Origin: Aquanectria penicillioides
Lineage: Eukaryota; Ascomycota; Sordariomycetes; Hypocreales; Nectriaceae
Assembly (NCBI GenBank): GCA_003415625.1
Contig: PYIU01000005.1
Coordinates: 501,001-565,000 of the forward strand
Length of the DNA: 64,000 nucleotides
Direction of reading: 5' to 3'
This document shows, piece by piece, positions 12,401 through 24,256 of this stretch. Both the position numbers and the translations under genes were made by a program. The notes below the pieces were generated by a model that did not search any database, was not told the origin of the DNA, and saw only the letters and a list, made by a program, of their open reading frames with translations. The stretch's first letter is position 1. Every line of letters starts with the position of its first letter.

Positions 12401-14498
12401 ATGTCTGCACCTCTACTCTGGCACTGTGCGGCCAGCGATAAGTGACCTACGCGATGAATGGAAACTTGTGACCGCAACTGGAAGCGTTCTTGGCAAGTTG
12501 TTGAGATTGACTTCGATAAATATCGAGTTCATAAAAGAACTGTGATTTAAAATTGCGCCCTATTCATGACCTCTTGGTGAGTTTTCTCCTGTAAAAACCT
12601 CAGGATCTTGTTCAGCTCATCATTTGCAGGCCAGGTGTTTGCGCACACTTGCTTGTTACACAGCGCCTGGCCTCGCAGTTTTATCTTCGGACCTCTTGCT
12701 GACCGCCTTGCTGACCTTTCAGTTGTTAGATTGCTATAATGCCTCACCTAAACTCGATATCTCGCCTTGAGACGTTGCCTGCAGAAATGAAATCTGCCAT
12801 CGCCTCATTTTCTGCCGGGAGGATAGAGGGGATCCAGGGACCCAGAGACCTGGATACATGGACGATTGGTTTGCTATGAAAGCATTGGAGATTGTAAATG
12901 TGGTGCCTAAAGCTAAGGAAATATGCATCATCCTCGAATAGCCCCAGTTCACTCGAGCAGGTGGCAAGCCCGGCATGATTGGCCAGACAGTTGGCCACGA
13001 AATCATCCAATCCAACCCAGCCAGTTCGAGATTTTCAATTGGAATCTTCAATCAAGCCTCTTAGTTAGTATCTCATCTATCTTTTTGTTTGTGTCTTTGG
13101 GGTGGGTAGGCGGGTATAGGGATCACGGCATGGTCGGGGATGATATCTGGTCCCGCAAATGATGTGCATCCTGAAAACAATAATGGACAATGGATAAGGG
13201 GCTGCAAGTTAGAAGTGATAGTCAGTACGTTTCTTCAGCGCCATCAGCTGATCCCGGGGTGGCTCAAATCAGAGCCACGATCTTCTTCTTCATCCCAGCC
13301 AAGCCCAGCCATTGCAAGCGAGGCTCACGTGACATGATGAATGGTTTCAGAACCGCACCCGAGCCTTCCCTGAATGCGCACTTGCGCCATGAAGTTGGGT
13401 CAGCATCAGGGTTTTGTAGGGAAGTCCCCCTTTGGCCACAGATTGTCTCTGCGTGTCTCATATTTCGTCTGCCCTATTTGCAGTCTCCACCAGGTGATGG
13501 TTCGCCGCAGATGTGCGCAAATTTGACCGAAACTGCGGGTTGCTAACACGCTGTGAAAGCGGGGTTGCTCAAGCGATGTCACCGAGACCGCCCATGGTTC
13601 ATCTTCCCCTCCCGTTGGAGACAAGGGACAACCATGAGCGTGCTCGCAAGTTGCCGAAGCGGAGCTCGATCTATCGCATGGACCACGTAGTAACCGCAAG
13701 ATATTGGATGAAAATAATAAGGAGTACCGAGCTCCAGAGCGCGATGAATACATCAACCGGTGCAGCACTGATCGACATCTTGGTCTACGTAAGCCGGCTC
13801 GTCAATCTTCGGCATTGTTGCTGCCGTGAAGGCGAAGGCGGCAGAACAGGGCATGAGTCCAGAACGCATAAATGAAAATGGCTATGCGCCGTCAACTGCT
13901 AGAATTTCATCCGTCTTACGAAAACGCGAAAGCAGTGGCGCGTTCTTGGCCGGTAGCACATGAAGCAGGCTTCGCCAGCATGACACCGCCACTCTGGTGT
14001 CAAAGTCTTCTAAAATTAAAATTCCGAGCCACATCGGTGCTGCAAGCCATGGCTTATGAGCAGAAAGGCTGAGGCCAAATGGCGCGTCGTGAAACTGAGG
14101 CTGCCCCAAATTTGTGTTGTGCTACTGTCTTGTCACAGGGGCATTGGTGTGATCGACGCCCCAGCCGTCTCACCAGCCTCGCATACGACAAGATCCGGTT
14201 TCGCGACACCGCGGTTGCTCAGAGAATAGCCTCACAATAAAATTTGCAGGATGCTCAAAATGGTTCATCTTTCTCTTTGGCTTTGCTTTGCTTTGCTCAT
14301 TTTGACGTTCTCCAATATTCCTTCCATCTCAACCAGGTCGGCTCTCCACGGCTGCCGCCCAGTACAGCTACCGGTATTACAACTTCCCAACGAACGAGAC
14401 AAGACGAGCACGAATAAAGCTCTCAATTTGATGGTGATTCAATCAAAACGAAAACCTTTCGACTTCGCGACGCACGGGGATTATTGGCGACTTTTACA

Positions 14499-15182
14499 AT
14501 GAGCTCGTCTCCGCATTTTCAGACCGTCCTGCATACGGGCTTCAGAGTCGTGGAGCCAACCAGGGCAGGGCTTTTCGATGAGCCTCCAGCAACCACTAAT
14601 ATTCTTGATGCGCTCCCTTCTTTGAGTGGGAAGGAGATGCTTCTTCTCAACCAAGAGGTCTCGCGCATCATCTCCGCTTCCCAATCTACGACATTGTTCA
14701 CCGCCATCACACCCCGACAGTCCGTCGCAGCTGTGACATCATCGGTGCCGGTACCCGAGAGCACGTCTACGAGCGAGAGCATTCCGACTAGCAACAATGG
14801 TTTCAGTCGACTAACCGACATTGGTATCGCATTTGCAGTTTTTGGTAAGTTTTTGGGTTGCTCTGAATTTTGAAAATGCAAATTGACACCTTCAGTGGCT
14901 CTAACCATCCTCGTGGTCGCCGGAGTCCTGTTTCAACGATATAGAAAATCACGAAAGCTACGAAAAGAACGAGAAAATTTAGACCCAAAGAAGCTCAACT
15001 ACAAGGATTGGTACCAAGTGGATGTTTCGGCACCCCCAGCCGCGCATATGCCAAATGGACCCTTGCCTCACCCGACGACGATGAGCAGAAATAATGGGCA
15101 CAATCCTTCACATTGGCCACTGCCCCCGGTTTACCCAGGGACTTCACAACCAAACTCCATGCCCAATAGAGGAGTTAGATGA
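14499..15182 (+). CDS. Small single-pass membrane protein, unknown function
   Basis: Exons 14499-14844 and 14896-15182, with a 51 bp intron, encode 210 residues. The ATG at 14499 is the first good start in frame. The N-terminal two thirds is hydrophilic and Ser/Thr-rich (VTSSVPVPESTSTSESIPTS). A single membrane helix spans the exon junction (IGIAFAVFVALTILVVAGVLF) and is followed by a basic cluster RYRKSRKLRKER. The tail is rich in Pro and Asn. There is no N-terminal signal peptide. I do not recognise the family. The architecture resembles small Ser/Thr-rich membrane proteins of ascomycetes seen near the cell wall or ER. Upstream ORFs in other frames are not supported. Confidence 0.7.
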
Positions 15183-16394
15183 TTCGAGCTTGAAAAGAAA
15201 ACTTCAGAAGATACATTACACCATTTCCCCACTTTCCCAAACGCATAGGTAATGGGAAACACGGTGGTTATAGACGGCTTATTCCATTAGAGGAACTCAA
15301 AGCACACCCATCATGGCATGTCACATATCCCATAGGCTGCCATACCTGAATATCATTTTTCGGCGCTTCCCTTCGGTAGCCTGCCGAAAAAATCCAACAA
15401 AACACGCCCAAGTCACATGAATAGCGCGGTAGATTTAGCTGGCCTGATCTGCTACTGGACGTTGTGTTGGAGATGGAGTGATATGACAGCGCACAATTCG
15501 GTTGCGCTTGAAGACGCATTATGAACAAATAAGAATAGGAGTAGCATCAGAGATACCATATAAAGTCTGAATTTTATCCGATTCCATTGTTGATCCATCC
15601 CAAACGCTGTGCCTTGCGACGTACTTCTGGAACCTGTAGATTTGCATGCTTGCACCTCTAAACTTCTCTATTGACCGTATGTTCCGAGAAAAGCTTGCCA
15701 TTAAGCCGAATGTTTCAAATATAAATGCTATTCGATGTCAGATGTGAATCACCTGTTATAATGTGTCGTATTAGACTTGCGCTTGCATTGAGGAACCACG
15801 CTGAAACGGACATGATGCGGGACTATCAAGTATGTTCATCCTCATTCTCAACACTAGATTCTCGAAGCCGGTCGATAACCCATTCCACGCTCCGAAAACC
15901 TTGGTCATCTTTAAACCACGTTGGAGGTTTACATATTCCATCCTGAGCATCACACGAAGCGAGAAATCCGACCGGCTCAGACGTATTCTCATTGACTGTA
16001 TTGAGAGTGCAATCTACTGATAGTAAATTTGCCACTCTCAACTTGTCACAGTGCCAACGTAATCTCCGAGTGACAATATCGTGCAAAGGAAATATCTAAC
16101 GCTATCCTCCCAAGATCATCTCGAATATTTAGACCAGCTCTGTTCTCGAGGAGTCTCTAAGCAACAAGGTGGTTGCTGACTAGTGTAGCTCAAGAAAGCC
16201 CGGTTATGCCATTTGGAGAATTTGTATTGTTGATGGTTGCTTGGAGTTGTATTTCTACAGTAGCTCTGAGGTCATGATTCCCTTGATCTCAGTATGACTC
16301 GAAGTCTCGGAAATGTTCAAAACTAAGAGGTGAAAAGCTGAGTGGATCTCGTTCTCATATCCAAACGAAACGAAGCCATCAGAGTCGCCCTTGT
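15183..16394. other. Intergenic, may contain more of the ankyrin-like relic
   Basis: No intact gene. A minus frame at about 16086-15826 reads as plausible protein (WFKDDQGFRSVEWVIDRL) and could be the decayed 3' end of the neighbouring relic, but there is no continuous reading frame. Confidence 0.4.
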
Positions 16395-17183
16395 CTAGGA
16401 GAGATAAAAAAGCTGAACTCGTCGCAGGGCATTCCTGGTAGGAATTCGAAGCATCTCTCCTGAGATCAATCTCTTTGTTTGTGGGGGAACTCGGACCCTC
16501 TTAGCACCCTGATAATACAGACATCTAGTGTCGTTGAACATCTCGCAATAGACTGCTAGGCTGAAAGTGCTGGGCACGGCATCGTCTACGGGCTCTATTA
16601 GGACTCCAGCTTGAAGAGATTCTCCACCAAAAATACATCATCTTACTCTTTGGCGGCACGTTGTAGATGTGCCAATACAGAATTGCCAACAATGGTCGTG
16701 CTCGCTCCTGCGTCAAGCAGAACTTCGAACATCGTGCGGTTATGGTGGGTGATGGCCAAGAATATAGCTGATCCCCGCTTGACATGTGCCTGACAGAGGT
16801 ATTTATCCCCTTCGAGAATCCAAGCTGGAGACCAGAGATCATAATATCGGCACTACACGAGCGTGAGTCGTTGCAAACGCCGCAGACATTTTGTTCTCTC
16901 CAGCTTGTAGACCCGCGTCCGTTGTGGCACCGTCATCTATCACTGCTTTCATCGTTAGTCTTGTTTCCTCTGAATATCCAACACCATGATAGAGGAGACG
17001 GCTCCAGAGCGTATGGCCTACTAAAGGTTTATAGAGTGGACGCACCATGGCCGGTTGCCCCGCGATCATGGATTTGGTGGAATTGACCAGTCGGCTCTTG
17101 TTCCTCTTCCAAAAACCTCGCCACGATTGAGGAACGACCTTGTCAGCAAGTGAAGTCAAATGCAGACAGTGGCGTCGCCTCAC
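16395..17183 (-). pseudogene. Decayed ankyrin-repeat-like protein gene
   Basis: Three successive minus-strand segments, in different frames, read as one protein. Segment 1 (17183 to about 16850) contains MKAVIDDGATTDAGLQAGEN and MSAAFATTHARVV. The frame then shifts near 16846, where segment 2 continues RYYDLWSPAWILEGDKY and GSAIFLAITHHNRTMFEVLL followed by DAGAST, a typical ankyrin helix-turn pattern. A stop follows LQRAAKE at about 16645; a third segment (about 16610-16395) gives LQAGVLIEPVDDAVPST. The break at 16846 can be bridged only by a poor splice pair or a one-base frameshift. I therefore call it a pseudogene. It might be a remnant of a NACHT-ankyrin or Pfs-type gene; no N-terminal domain is visible. 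Confidence 0.5.
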
Positions 17184-18199
17184 TATCCGTTGACTTCATT
17201 CGTATCGTAGTGTCGGCACCACACTCAACTCTGAGTGACCTATATCGATTATTGCCTCGTACAAGCCCGAATGTCGAGGTTTCTCATACAATTCTATCCC
17301 TGGATCATATAGATGAGGATGGATACTCGCAACTAATATCAGCAAGTCCGAGGCACAAGCGGCACTGGCCTTGCACACCAAACTTAGAGGAGCGTGTATC
17401 GATATTCAAACAAACGCTTCCAGATGCGGACTTGTCGATAGATCAAGGAAGACTTCGGGTCACTGAAAACGATGAGTCATCCGCAAGCTTTCGCGACTTT
17501 GGTGTGTTGGACTTAAGACCCCAGTCCTAGTTGAATGGAAAAAATGCGACATGAGCTGGAAGGTACAGAAAGGCAAATTTCATTCATATCAAGTCAAGAC
17601 CAGTAGAAAAAATATAATCTACGTATGTTAAAGTATTCGGGAACTTTTAAAATGCGTATAGAGAAAGCACAGACCAATCTTGCTTTACTTGCCGACAACC
17701 ATGTCGTCTTGGCCAAGCCCGATGACGTGATTTTGGTGACGAGTGCCTGCTCGTAACAACCCGTTCCATGCGTCATCCCAGCCCCCAATCACGACTGAAT
17801 CACGACATTTAGGAGCGGCTCACATGTTGTTTTGCCTCAAGCACTGCCAATTATATTCTTTAAATATTGAGCGCTGCCGATATACTCGTGACAAAAACAC
17901 CGCTTTTGGAAGTGATATGTGCTGTGCGCGCTGGATAAGACTCAATCGTGCGCTCGTAAGCTTGTCTCCTCCAATGGCATTTTTTCATTCGCGTCTCTCT
18001 CGTTCATTGGGAGTACGGGTGTCCAGGGTGTCGTTATTTTGGTTCAGACAAGCTCTCAATGTCGTGCTTGGCTTGCAGGGCTGCCGTCCTATCCCTCGCC
18101 AAGTAGTCTCGTTCTTGTCTCTCTAAATCTTTCCTCAATGAGTTTCAATGATCAATTCTGTGCTATACCTAGGATTATTCCATAATTTCCACTTTCAAC
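17184..18199. other. Intergenic, promoter side of the Dal5-type transporter
   Basis: An open frame at 17150-17530 on the plus strand has no recognisable domain. The last few hundred bases before 18200 should hold the transporter promoter. Confidence 0.45.
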
Positions 18200-20267
18200 A
18201 TGTCTCCCTTGTTCTCATTCCGACGAAAATCCTCCTACATACCTGTAGAGGCCGTTGACAGCGATGATACCGACGCTTCCAGCAGTGATGCTTGGGCACA
18301 GACAAATGATGATGAGATTCCTCTCCTTCGTGGAGAGTCTAAAGCGGCGTCCACAACAACCGAAGCACTTTCAACTATCCCTCCACTCGGTGAACCAGTG
18401 AATGAAAAGACTTTCTGGTGGCAAAGAAGCCGGAGCGTAGATGGAAGCGCCATCGCGACGCAGGAGTCGGTGTTTGATGATCCCGTCCTCGCGAAAAGAT
18501 ATAAGCCCCGATCGGACTGGGAGAATATTCATCGGTTTGATCCTTCTGCCAGATGGACTTGGGAAGAAGAGCATAGTGTGGTGAGAAAGATTGATTTGAG
18601 AATCATGCTATTTGCCTGCCTCACCTTCATGGCTCTCCAGCTTGACCGAGCAAACCTCAGCCAAGCACTCTCGGACAATTTTTTGACCGACCTTGGGCTT
18701 GATACAAATGGTAGGCAACCCCATTCAATGCGCATGAGAAGTCTCTAAGATTATTGGCCAGACTACAATTTGGGCAACACGTTATTCAAGTTTGCTTTTC
18801 TCTGTGCCGAGTTACCCTCACAGGTACTGAGCAAATGGGTCGGACCGGACCGGTGGGTTCCCATGCAAATGTGTCTTTGGAGTATCGTATCGATCAGCCA
18901 ATTTTGGCTGAAGGATAAAGCCACTTTCTTAATTACTCGTGTCTTATTGGCCATCTGTGAAGGTGGCTTCATTCCAGACGTAGGTTTGCCCAATATTGTT
19001 GCAATGAGACGGGTAGAAGCTTATGGCGGATAGATAATCCTGTACCTCAGCTATTTCTATAAGTCCCATGAGCTTTCCTTGCGCCTGGCACTCTTCTGGG
19101 CGGCGATGTCTCTCTCTGACATTGTCGCCGGATTCTTGGCCGCCGGTCTGCTGCAGCTCCGCGGTCTCGCCGGCTTCGAAGGATGGCGATGGTTGTTCTT
19201 GATCGAGGTAAGCGCACCATATTCAATCGACATTCCACTTTTATTTGGGTCTAAAAGCAGAATACTAGGGATGTCTGACCTTCGTGGTGGGCCTCCTCGC
19301 CTTTGGTCTGATGCCTCCAGGCCCGACTCAAACCGCGAACTGGTTTCGCGGAGAAGACGGATGGTTTAGCGAAAGGTACCTTGACACCGCTTTCACTAAT
19401 CCTGTGTTTTTGTATTGACCTTTCAATAGAGAAGAAGTAATCATGGTAAATCGAGTCATCAGAGATGATCCAAGCAAAGGGGATATGCATAATCGACAAC
19501 CCATTACGCTGAAGCTGCTCCTCCAGAGCCTGTCGGACTACGACCTCTGGCCACTCTACCTCATCGGGCTCTGCTGGGAGCAGCCAATCATACCACCGAA
19601 GCAGTACCTCACCCTGGTCCTTCGCGACCTGGGGTTCAGCATCGTTATCACCAATCTGCTGACTGTACCCACTACGTTTGTCACCATGTGCTCGATCATG
19701 GCTGTTACGTATTTGTCCGAGTGGCTCGACGAAAGAGCCCTCGTGTCGATGTTATCGCAAATCTGGGCACTTCCGTTTCTCGTCTGCCTGTACGTTGTAG
19801 ATATCACACAGATTAATCGCTGGGTTGCATGGGGGATGCTGACGCTCCTCCTCGCATGCCCCTCTCGTACGTTTCAACCCCAGACTTGTATTAATCCTGC
19901 CGCCACTAATTCTTCGTCATCAGCGCACGCGATCCAGGTGAGCTGGAACTCTCGGAACTCCAACGCTGTTCGGCTCCGCACGGTCTCCGCGGCAATGTAC
20001 AACATGTGTGTTCAGACCGCCGGGATCATGGCATCAAACATCTACCGGGCCGACGATAAGCCCCGCTACCGGCGAGGAAACCGGGAGCTCATTAGCATAA
20101 CGTGCATGAATATTGGCCTTTATATGGTGGTCAAGGCGTATTATATGTGGCGAAACAAGATCCGAGATGCGAAGTGGAATGCCATGTCGGCCGATCAAAA
20201 ACAGCATTATCTGGACACGACAGCGGATGAGGGTAACAAGCGATTAGACTTTCGGTTTGCGCACTGA
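18200..20267 (+). CDS. MFS transporter, Dal5/allantoate permease (anion:cation symporter) type
   Basis: Six exons (18200-18710, 18762-18979, 19034-19207, 19269-19375, 19430-19866, 19924-20267) join in frame to give 596 residues. The cytosolic N-terminus is long (about 135 residues, acidic and Ser-rich). Membrane helix 1 is [29 protein letters not shown], whose DRANLSQA is a hallmark of the Dal5 family. Further family motifs are [35 protein letters not shown] and [13 protein letters not shown]. Family members import organic anions such as allantoate, nicotinate, pantothenate or small peptides by proton symport at the plasma membrane. The gene is complete, with about twelve hydrophobic segments. 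The fifth intron is 57 bp, a multiple of three with no stop, so an intron-retaining form would stay open. Substrate cannot be inferred. Confidence 0.9.
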
Positions 20268-20925
20268 CTGGTGGTGGTCCCTGGGTTCCCCGTTCTCCCC
20301 GGACGCCACGGTTAGCATGATCTCATTTTGTCCCGGATTACATTTGGCTGAGTGAGATGCCGGGTGCTATCCGGTCGAGATTATGAAACGAGAGCTGATG
20401 AGGCTGCCAGACCGGGCCGTACGCGAAGAGCCAGGTGGCGCACGACAACGTGACGTTCAATGTGCTGCGGACCCTGACTTATACATATCTCAACACTTTC
20501 ACCTCCCTGTTACGTCGTGCATGTGGTCGTCGCCGACGTCCATCGCGCGATGAAGTGTAGGTGTCAATTATATCTCTGTTCGGTGGCTGTTACAGGCGTC
20601 TGGTCTAGACCCGCAGCCGTAGGTGGCAGGCCTCTCCATGGCATGATCTGGGATGATCACCGGTTCAATAAACCCGGCTCTAGCCAATCGCCACATGTAG
20701 GGATCCCGATATGGTGAGGGGTTTAGATGTCCTCGGACCTCGCCGCACGCTCATTTGACAGGGTCTGGCACACCCGGATAAACGGAACGCCATAGATCCT
20801 AGTATCCGGGGAACTCATTTCGTTGAGGGCGGCATGGGCTGGATAAAGAAGAATAAGAACCCTAGGCGGTACGCAGGGAGTGATGCCAACCTTCGACAGT
20901 CAATTGATAGATCACAATACGCGCC
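20268..20925. other. Intergenic
   Basis: Between two plus-strand genes. No recognisable element; it should include the carbonic anhydrase promoter. Confidence 0.5.
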
Positions 20926-21667
20926 ATGGCCTCTCACGAATCTGTTCTCCCCGAGATTGAAGCAGCGAACCAGAAATATGCGGAATCTTTCACGGGCGCC
21001 GACCTGCCCTCGCCGCCGTCACGGTATGCTATCAACAAATTCGCAGATCTGATATTCAAGGATCTGGGGCTGAGCAAAATGACAGAAAGGTGCTAGTCGT
21101 GACGTGCATGGACTCCAGATTAGATCCCGCTAAAGCGTTGGGCCTGGAGCTTGGAGACGCACACGTGATTCGAAACGTAAGAGATGTGTCATCAATGCAA
21201 CATTGGGAGGGGGGATGTCAATTGCTAACGATTGTGCGCGTGTTGCAGGCTGGAGGACGCGCTGTTGAGGCGATGCGATCGATTCTGATTTCCCAGCAGC
21301 TTCTGGGAACCCGCGAAATCATTGTCATGCACCATGTAAGAGGCCCTGAGAGAAAAAGCAGGAGTTGGCGAGAGGAAAAAGGAAAAAAAAAATCGTTCAT
21401 GTGACTAACCGTACGATTTTCTTTCTTTTTCGACTGCAGACTGGATGCGGCATGCAGAAATTCTCCGACTCGGAATTCCGAACCAAAATCCGCAAGGAAC
21501 TCAACGAGGACGTCGACCATATGTCATTCCTGCCTTTTGCCGACCTGAAGCAGAGCGTTTTGGATGATGTCCAACTACTGAAGAAGAGCCCCCTGATCCT
21601 GAACGTGCCGATCTCGGGCTATGTTTACGATGTTAAGACTGGGTTAATTGAGCAAGTCACGGAATGA
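20926..21667 (+). CDS. Beta-class carbonic anhydrase, short form
   Basis: Exons 20926-21023, 21086-21176, 21249-21335 and 21440-21667 give 167 residues. The zinc site is complete: Cys in [10 protein letters not shown] with the Asp-Arg dyad, then His and Cys in MHHTGCGM. The enzyme interconverts CO2 and bicarbonate. It is shorter than the canonical Nce103-type enzymes (about 220-280 residues) and lacks their N-terminal arm, resembling the minor short beta-CAs of Aspergillus. No mitochondrial presequence is evident (start [16 protein letters not shown]), so a cytosolic location is likely. Introns are 62, 72 and 104 bp. Neighbours do not suggest a pathway. Confidence 0.92.
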
Positions 21668-22038
21668 CTTTTGATGAATGCGCACGATATGGATACAGAA
21701 TCAATCGGGAGTTTTGGCGGTGGGCACAGTTGGGTGTATATAAATGCGGCCCCAAGCCAGATATCTGGATATACATAAACCTAAAAAACGTTAAACCAAG
21801 ATTCGAAGATTTTGGGTCGTCTTGAGATCGAGGGTTGCATTCCGACAGCGGCGCCAGTAGACATCCACACTACCCCTGCTTGTGCTGCTGCTGCTGCTGC
21901 TGCTGCTGCTCCTTAGCCTTTTCGCCTTGAATCCTAGCCGCACGTTCGGCCCGACCTTCACTCTTTGGGTCAAAAAACGCCGAAAAGAGTTAGAGACTTT
22001 GGGAGCAGAATACGGAAGTCTAGTGCCGACGTTTTTCG
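21668..22038. other. Short intergenic with CTG microsatellite
   Basis: 3' flank of the carbonic anhydrase and of the dioxygenase pseudogene, which converge here. It contains the trinucleotide repeat listed separately. Confidence 0.5.
21883..21910. repeat. (TGC)n microsatellite
   Basis: About nine tandem TGC units, in non-coding sequence between two convergent genes. Confidence 0.85.
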
Positions 22039-23058
22039 CTAAATAGGCACTGTAGTCCAGATGCCTCGCCGCGGGGGCGCCTCGTAGGTCCCGGGGATAA
22101 CTCGGTGGAGAACGCATCTAACAGAACATCAGCATCCCCATTTTTTTTGACTTGCTTAATTGCAGTAAATTTGACTCGTAGATCATACCTGTTGTCCCAC
22201 ATGGCAACGGCACCAACGGTCCACTTCCATCGAACGCAGTGGTCATCTGCCGAGCGGATATGATACACGAAGAAATCTAGCAACTTGTCTAAGTAGCCAC
22301 TAAGTACACAGGCTCGGTCACAATACAATTGGCGGTCGGTTTGGCCCTTTTCCCCAGAGGTCAAGGATCGTGCTATATTGTAACTGCGCTGACAATGTCA
22401 ATCGAAAAATTATGATACATGCGAAGAGTGGTTTCAGTTACATACCCTTGACGTATGCACTGCATGGAGACCGTCCACGAACTTCTTCATCGCGTCGCTC
22501 AACGTGTCATACAATCCGCAACCAGAAATCCATGCGGTGTCACCGCCCACCTCAGGATGTTCTTCCATCCGGAGAAGAGAATATGAAGGTAGGTTTATTT
22601 CAAATGATTTATCAGCATGGAAATCGCCTTGTGGCCACGGCGTATACCTAGTTTGCCGGCTCACGATGGTCCTTTGTGCTCCCGCTTATCACAAAATGTC
22701 TGACGCCCTTCTGCACAGGATGTTTATCGAGGATTCCATAGTGCTCAAAAAGTTTGACTTGGCCCTCTGTACTGAGATCTGGGTCCCTAAAAAAGACAAC
22801 ACCACGTTCATTGACGAGAAGTGCAAGTTCGTCCAGCTGTGGCGGCGTGAGCTGCGAGAATTGTATACCTTCCAAAACCGAACCAATTGACTCGGTCAGA
22901 TCTTTCTTTTTCGCAACTGAAAGAAGAGATTTCTTCTCTGCATCTGCATAAAAGGCTCGATCTTTGGGTGGGGTTATCTCCTCGCGAACGAGATCAGGAG
23001 GGTTCCAATCCTTGATTCTTGGGTTAAAGTTTGAATGGATACTAGTCGGGCGCCCCAA
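22039..23058 (-). pseudogene. Broken TauD/TfdA-type (JLP1-like) 2-oxoglutarate dioxygenase
   Basis: Minus-strand segments make a recognisable Fe(II)/2-oxoglutarate sulfonate-dioxygenase-type protein. The N-terminal part is ESIGSVLEGIQFSQLTP, LALLVNERGVVFFRD and FEHYGILDKHP. The HxD iron motif is in PWPQGDFHADKSF, and the distal His and Arg are in VLHRVIPGTYEAPPRRG. Three defects are visible. No ATG precedes the conserved N-terminus; the frame opens at a TTG and upstream codons contain stops. At 22645-22650 a four-base insertion creates a stop and a frameshift right before the HxD exon. About 30-40 residues around the usual THPVTG region are missing or replaced. Introns near 22446-22399 and 22177-22120 still look functional. 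These enzymes normally release sulfite from taurine and other sulfonates. Confidence 0.8.
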
Positions 23059-24256
23059 GTTAGGGCTAATGTGCTTTTAGGCCTCAAGTTCACTTATTTT
23101 GATGTTGGAAAGGTAGGATTTATTTTTTGTGCTAAATTTGAAGACACCACCTCACTGCATCATGGGTCATAAGTAGGGTGTTGACTTTGACCCAGTTCCA
23201 TCAATGACCTCCCATCAGCATGATGTCTTGATGTGGGGATACTACGAATAAGCCAAAGCGAATCAATATAATCGCACTATTTCCAGTGCTGATCTTAGAT
23301 CCTGCATACATCCATTGAAACCAGTGTCACCAATCTCACTCTTAGTTTATGCGGGGAAATGATGGCGTGCAACGGGACTTAGATGATCTCACCAGGCCAG
23401 TCCTGTTGAAACACTGGCCTTAGAAATCCTTGAAGTTATTGGTTAATTGGTCTATTTTCTTTTTCTGATTGCAAAATGCAATGGGTATTCCATCTCTTTT
23501 GTCAGCACAGGCGTGTCGTCCAAGTAAGCCTCAGATTGTCATGCACATGAGCACGGACGAAGCTGCAAGATAGCGAGGTTGATCTGGCATATCCGCATCC
23601 AAGCACCAAGGGGATCCACAAATAATAGACTTTGAAAGAGCCTGCATTCAGCTTTGCTGTGAAGCTGAGCTGATTTCTGCAGAAAGTGAACAAAGTACAA
23701 AGAACATTGCTGCATGTCCGGAGAAAAGTTTCGCGCCTTTTACTGTACACCTTATTGGTAGACAGCCTCTGGCTGCATTGCTGAGAATACTAGTCAGTTA
23801 GTATAATTTCGAATGAGTCTAGAAAATGCTCCTACTTCAATTCTGTTGATATCTTTTGTATGGGCCTTTTATCAATCCTCATACGCTTCCTTGAACTCTA
23901 GCCTAGTCCGCGACTTCGAATTATGGAGGCACTACAGGGCGCATAAACGGAATTTCCATCATCATTCGAGGTCACGGAAGAACCTGAGAATGGCAGGTAA
24001 TTCGTTCATCACCCGAAATAATATAATTATAATCTCCTGTTCCTTTTGTGGTCATGTCCGTTACTGCGGTATTTTCTCCAGTGAGCAAAGCGGGTCATTT
24101 TGAGCGAATCCACCCTGGAATACCCAATGTCCGTGGGTAGTAGAGTGTACAGTTATTAATCATCAATTACATGACTCTAACACAACCCTTCATTCTAAAT
24201 TGTTAAACAAAAACTTCTTAGAATAACCGATACACCAAGTTTGAACCATCCAAGTT
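23059..24256. other. Intergenic
   Basis: About 1.2 kb. No supported gene; short ORFs only. It would contain the original promoter of the dioxygenase and the 3' flank of the next regulator gene. Confidence 0.5.

Larger units (their letters stand above)
10780..14498. other. Gene-poor 3.7 kb mosaic
   Basis: No gene is supported. The left end should contain the P450 promoter. From about 11670 to 12400 a GC-rich core is flanked by very AT-rich tracts (see separate entries). From 12540 to 14110 there are overlapping ORFs on both strands; the minus frame at 13010-12744 reads as plausible protein (DDFVANCLANHAGLATCSSE) but matches no family I know and has no clear start or splice sites. Confidence 0.5.

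Noticed and set aside
12734..13051. Minus-strand frames with protein-like composition
   Set aside because: Two overlapping frames, no start or splice context, no family match.
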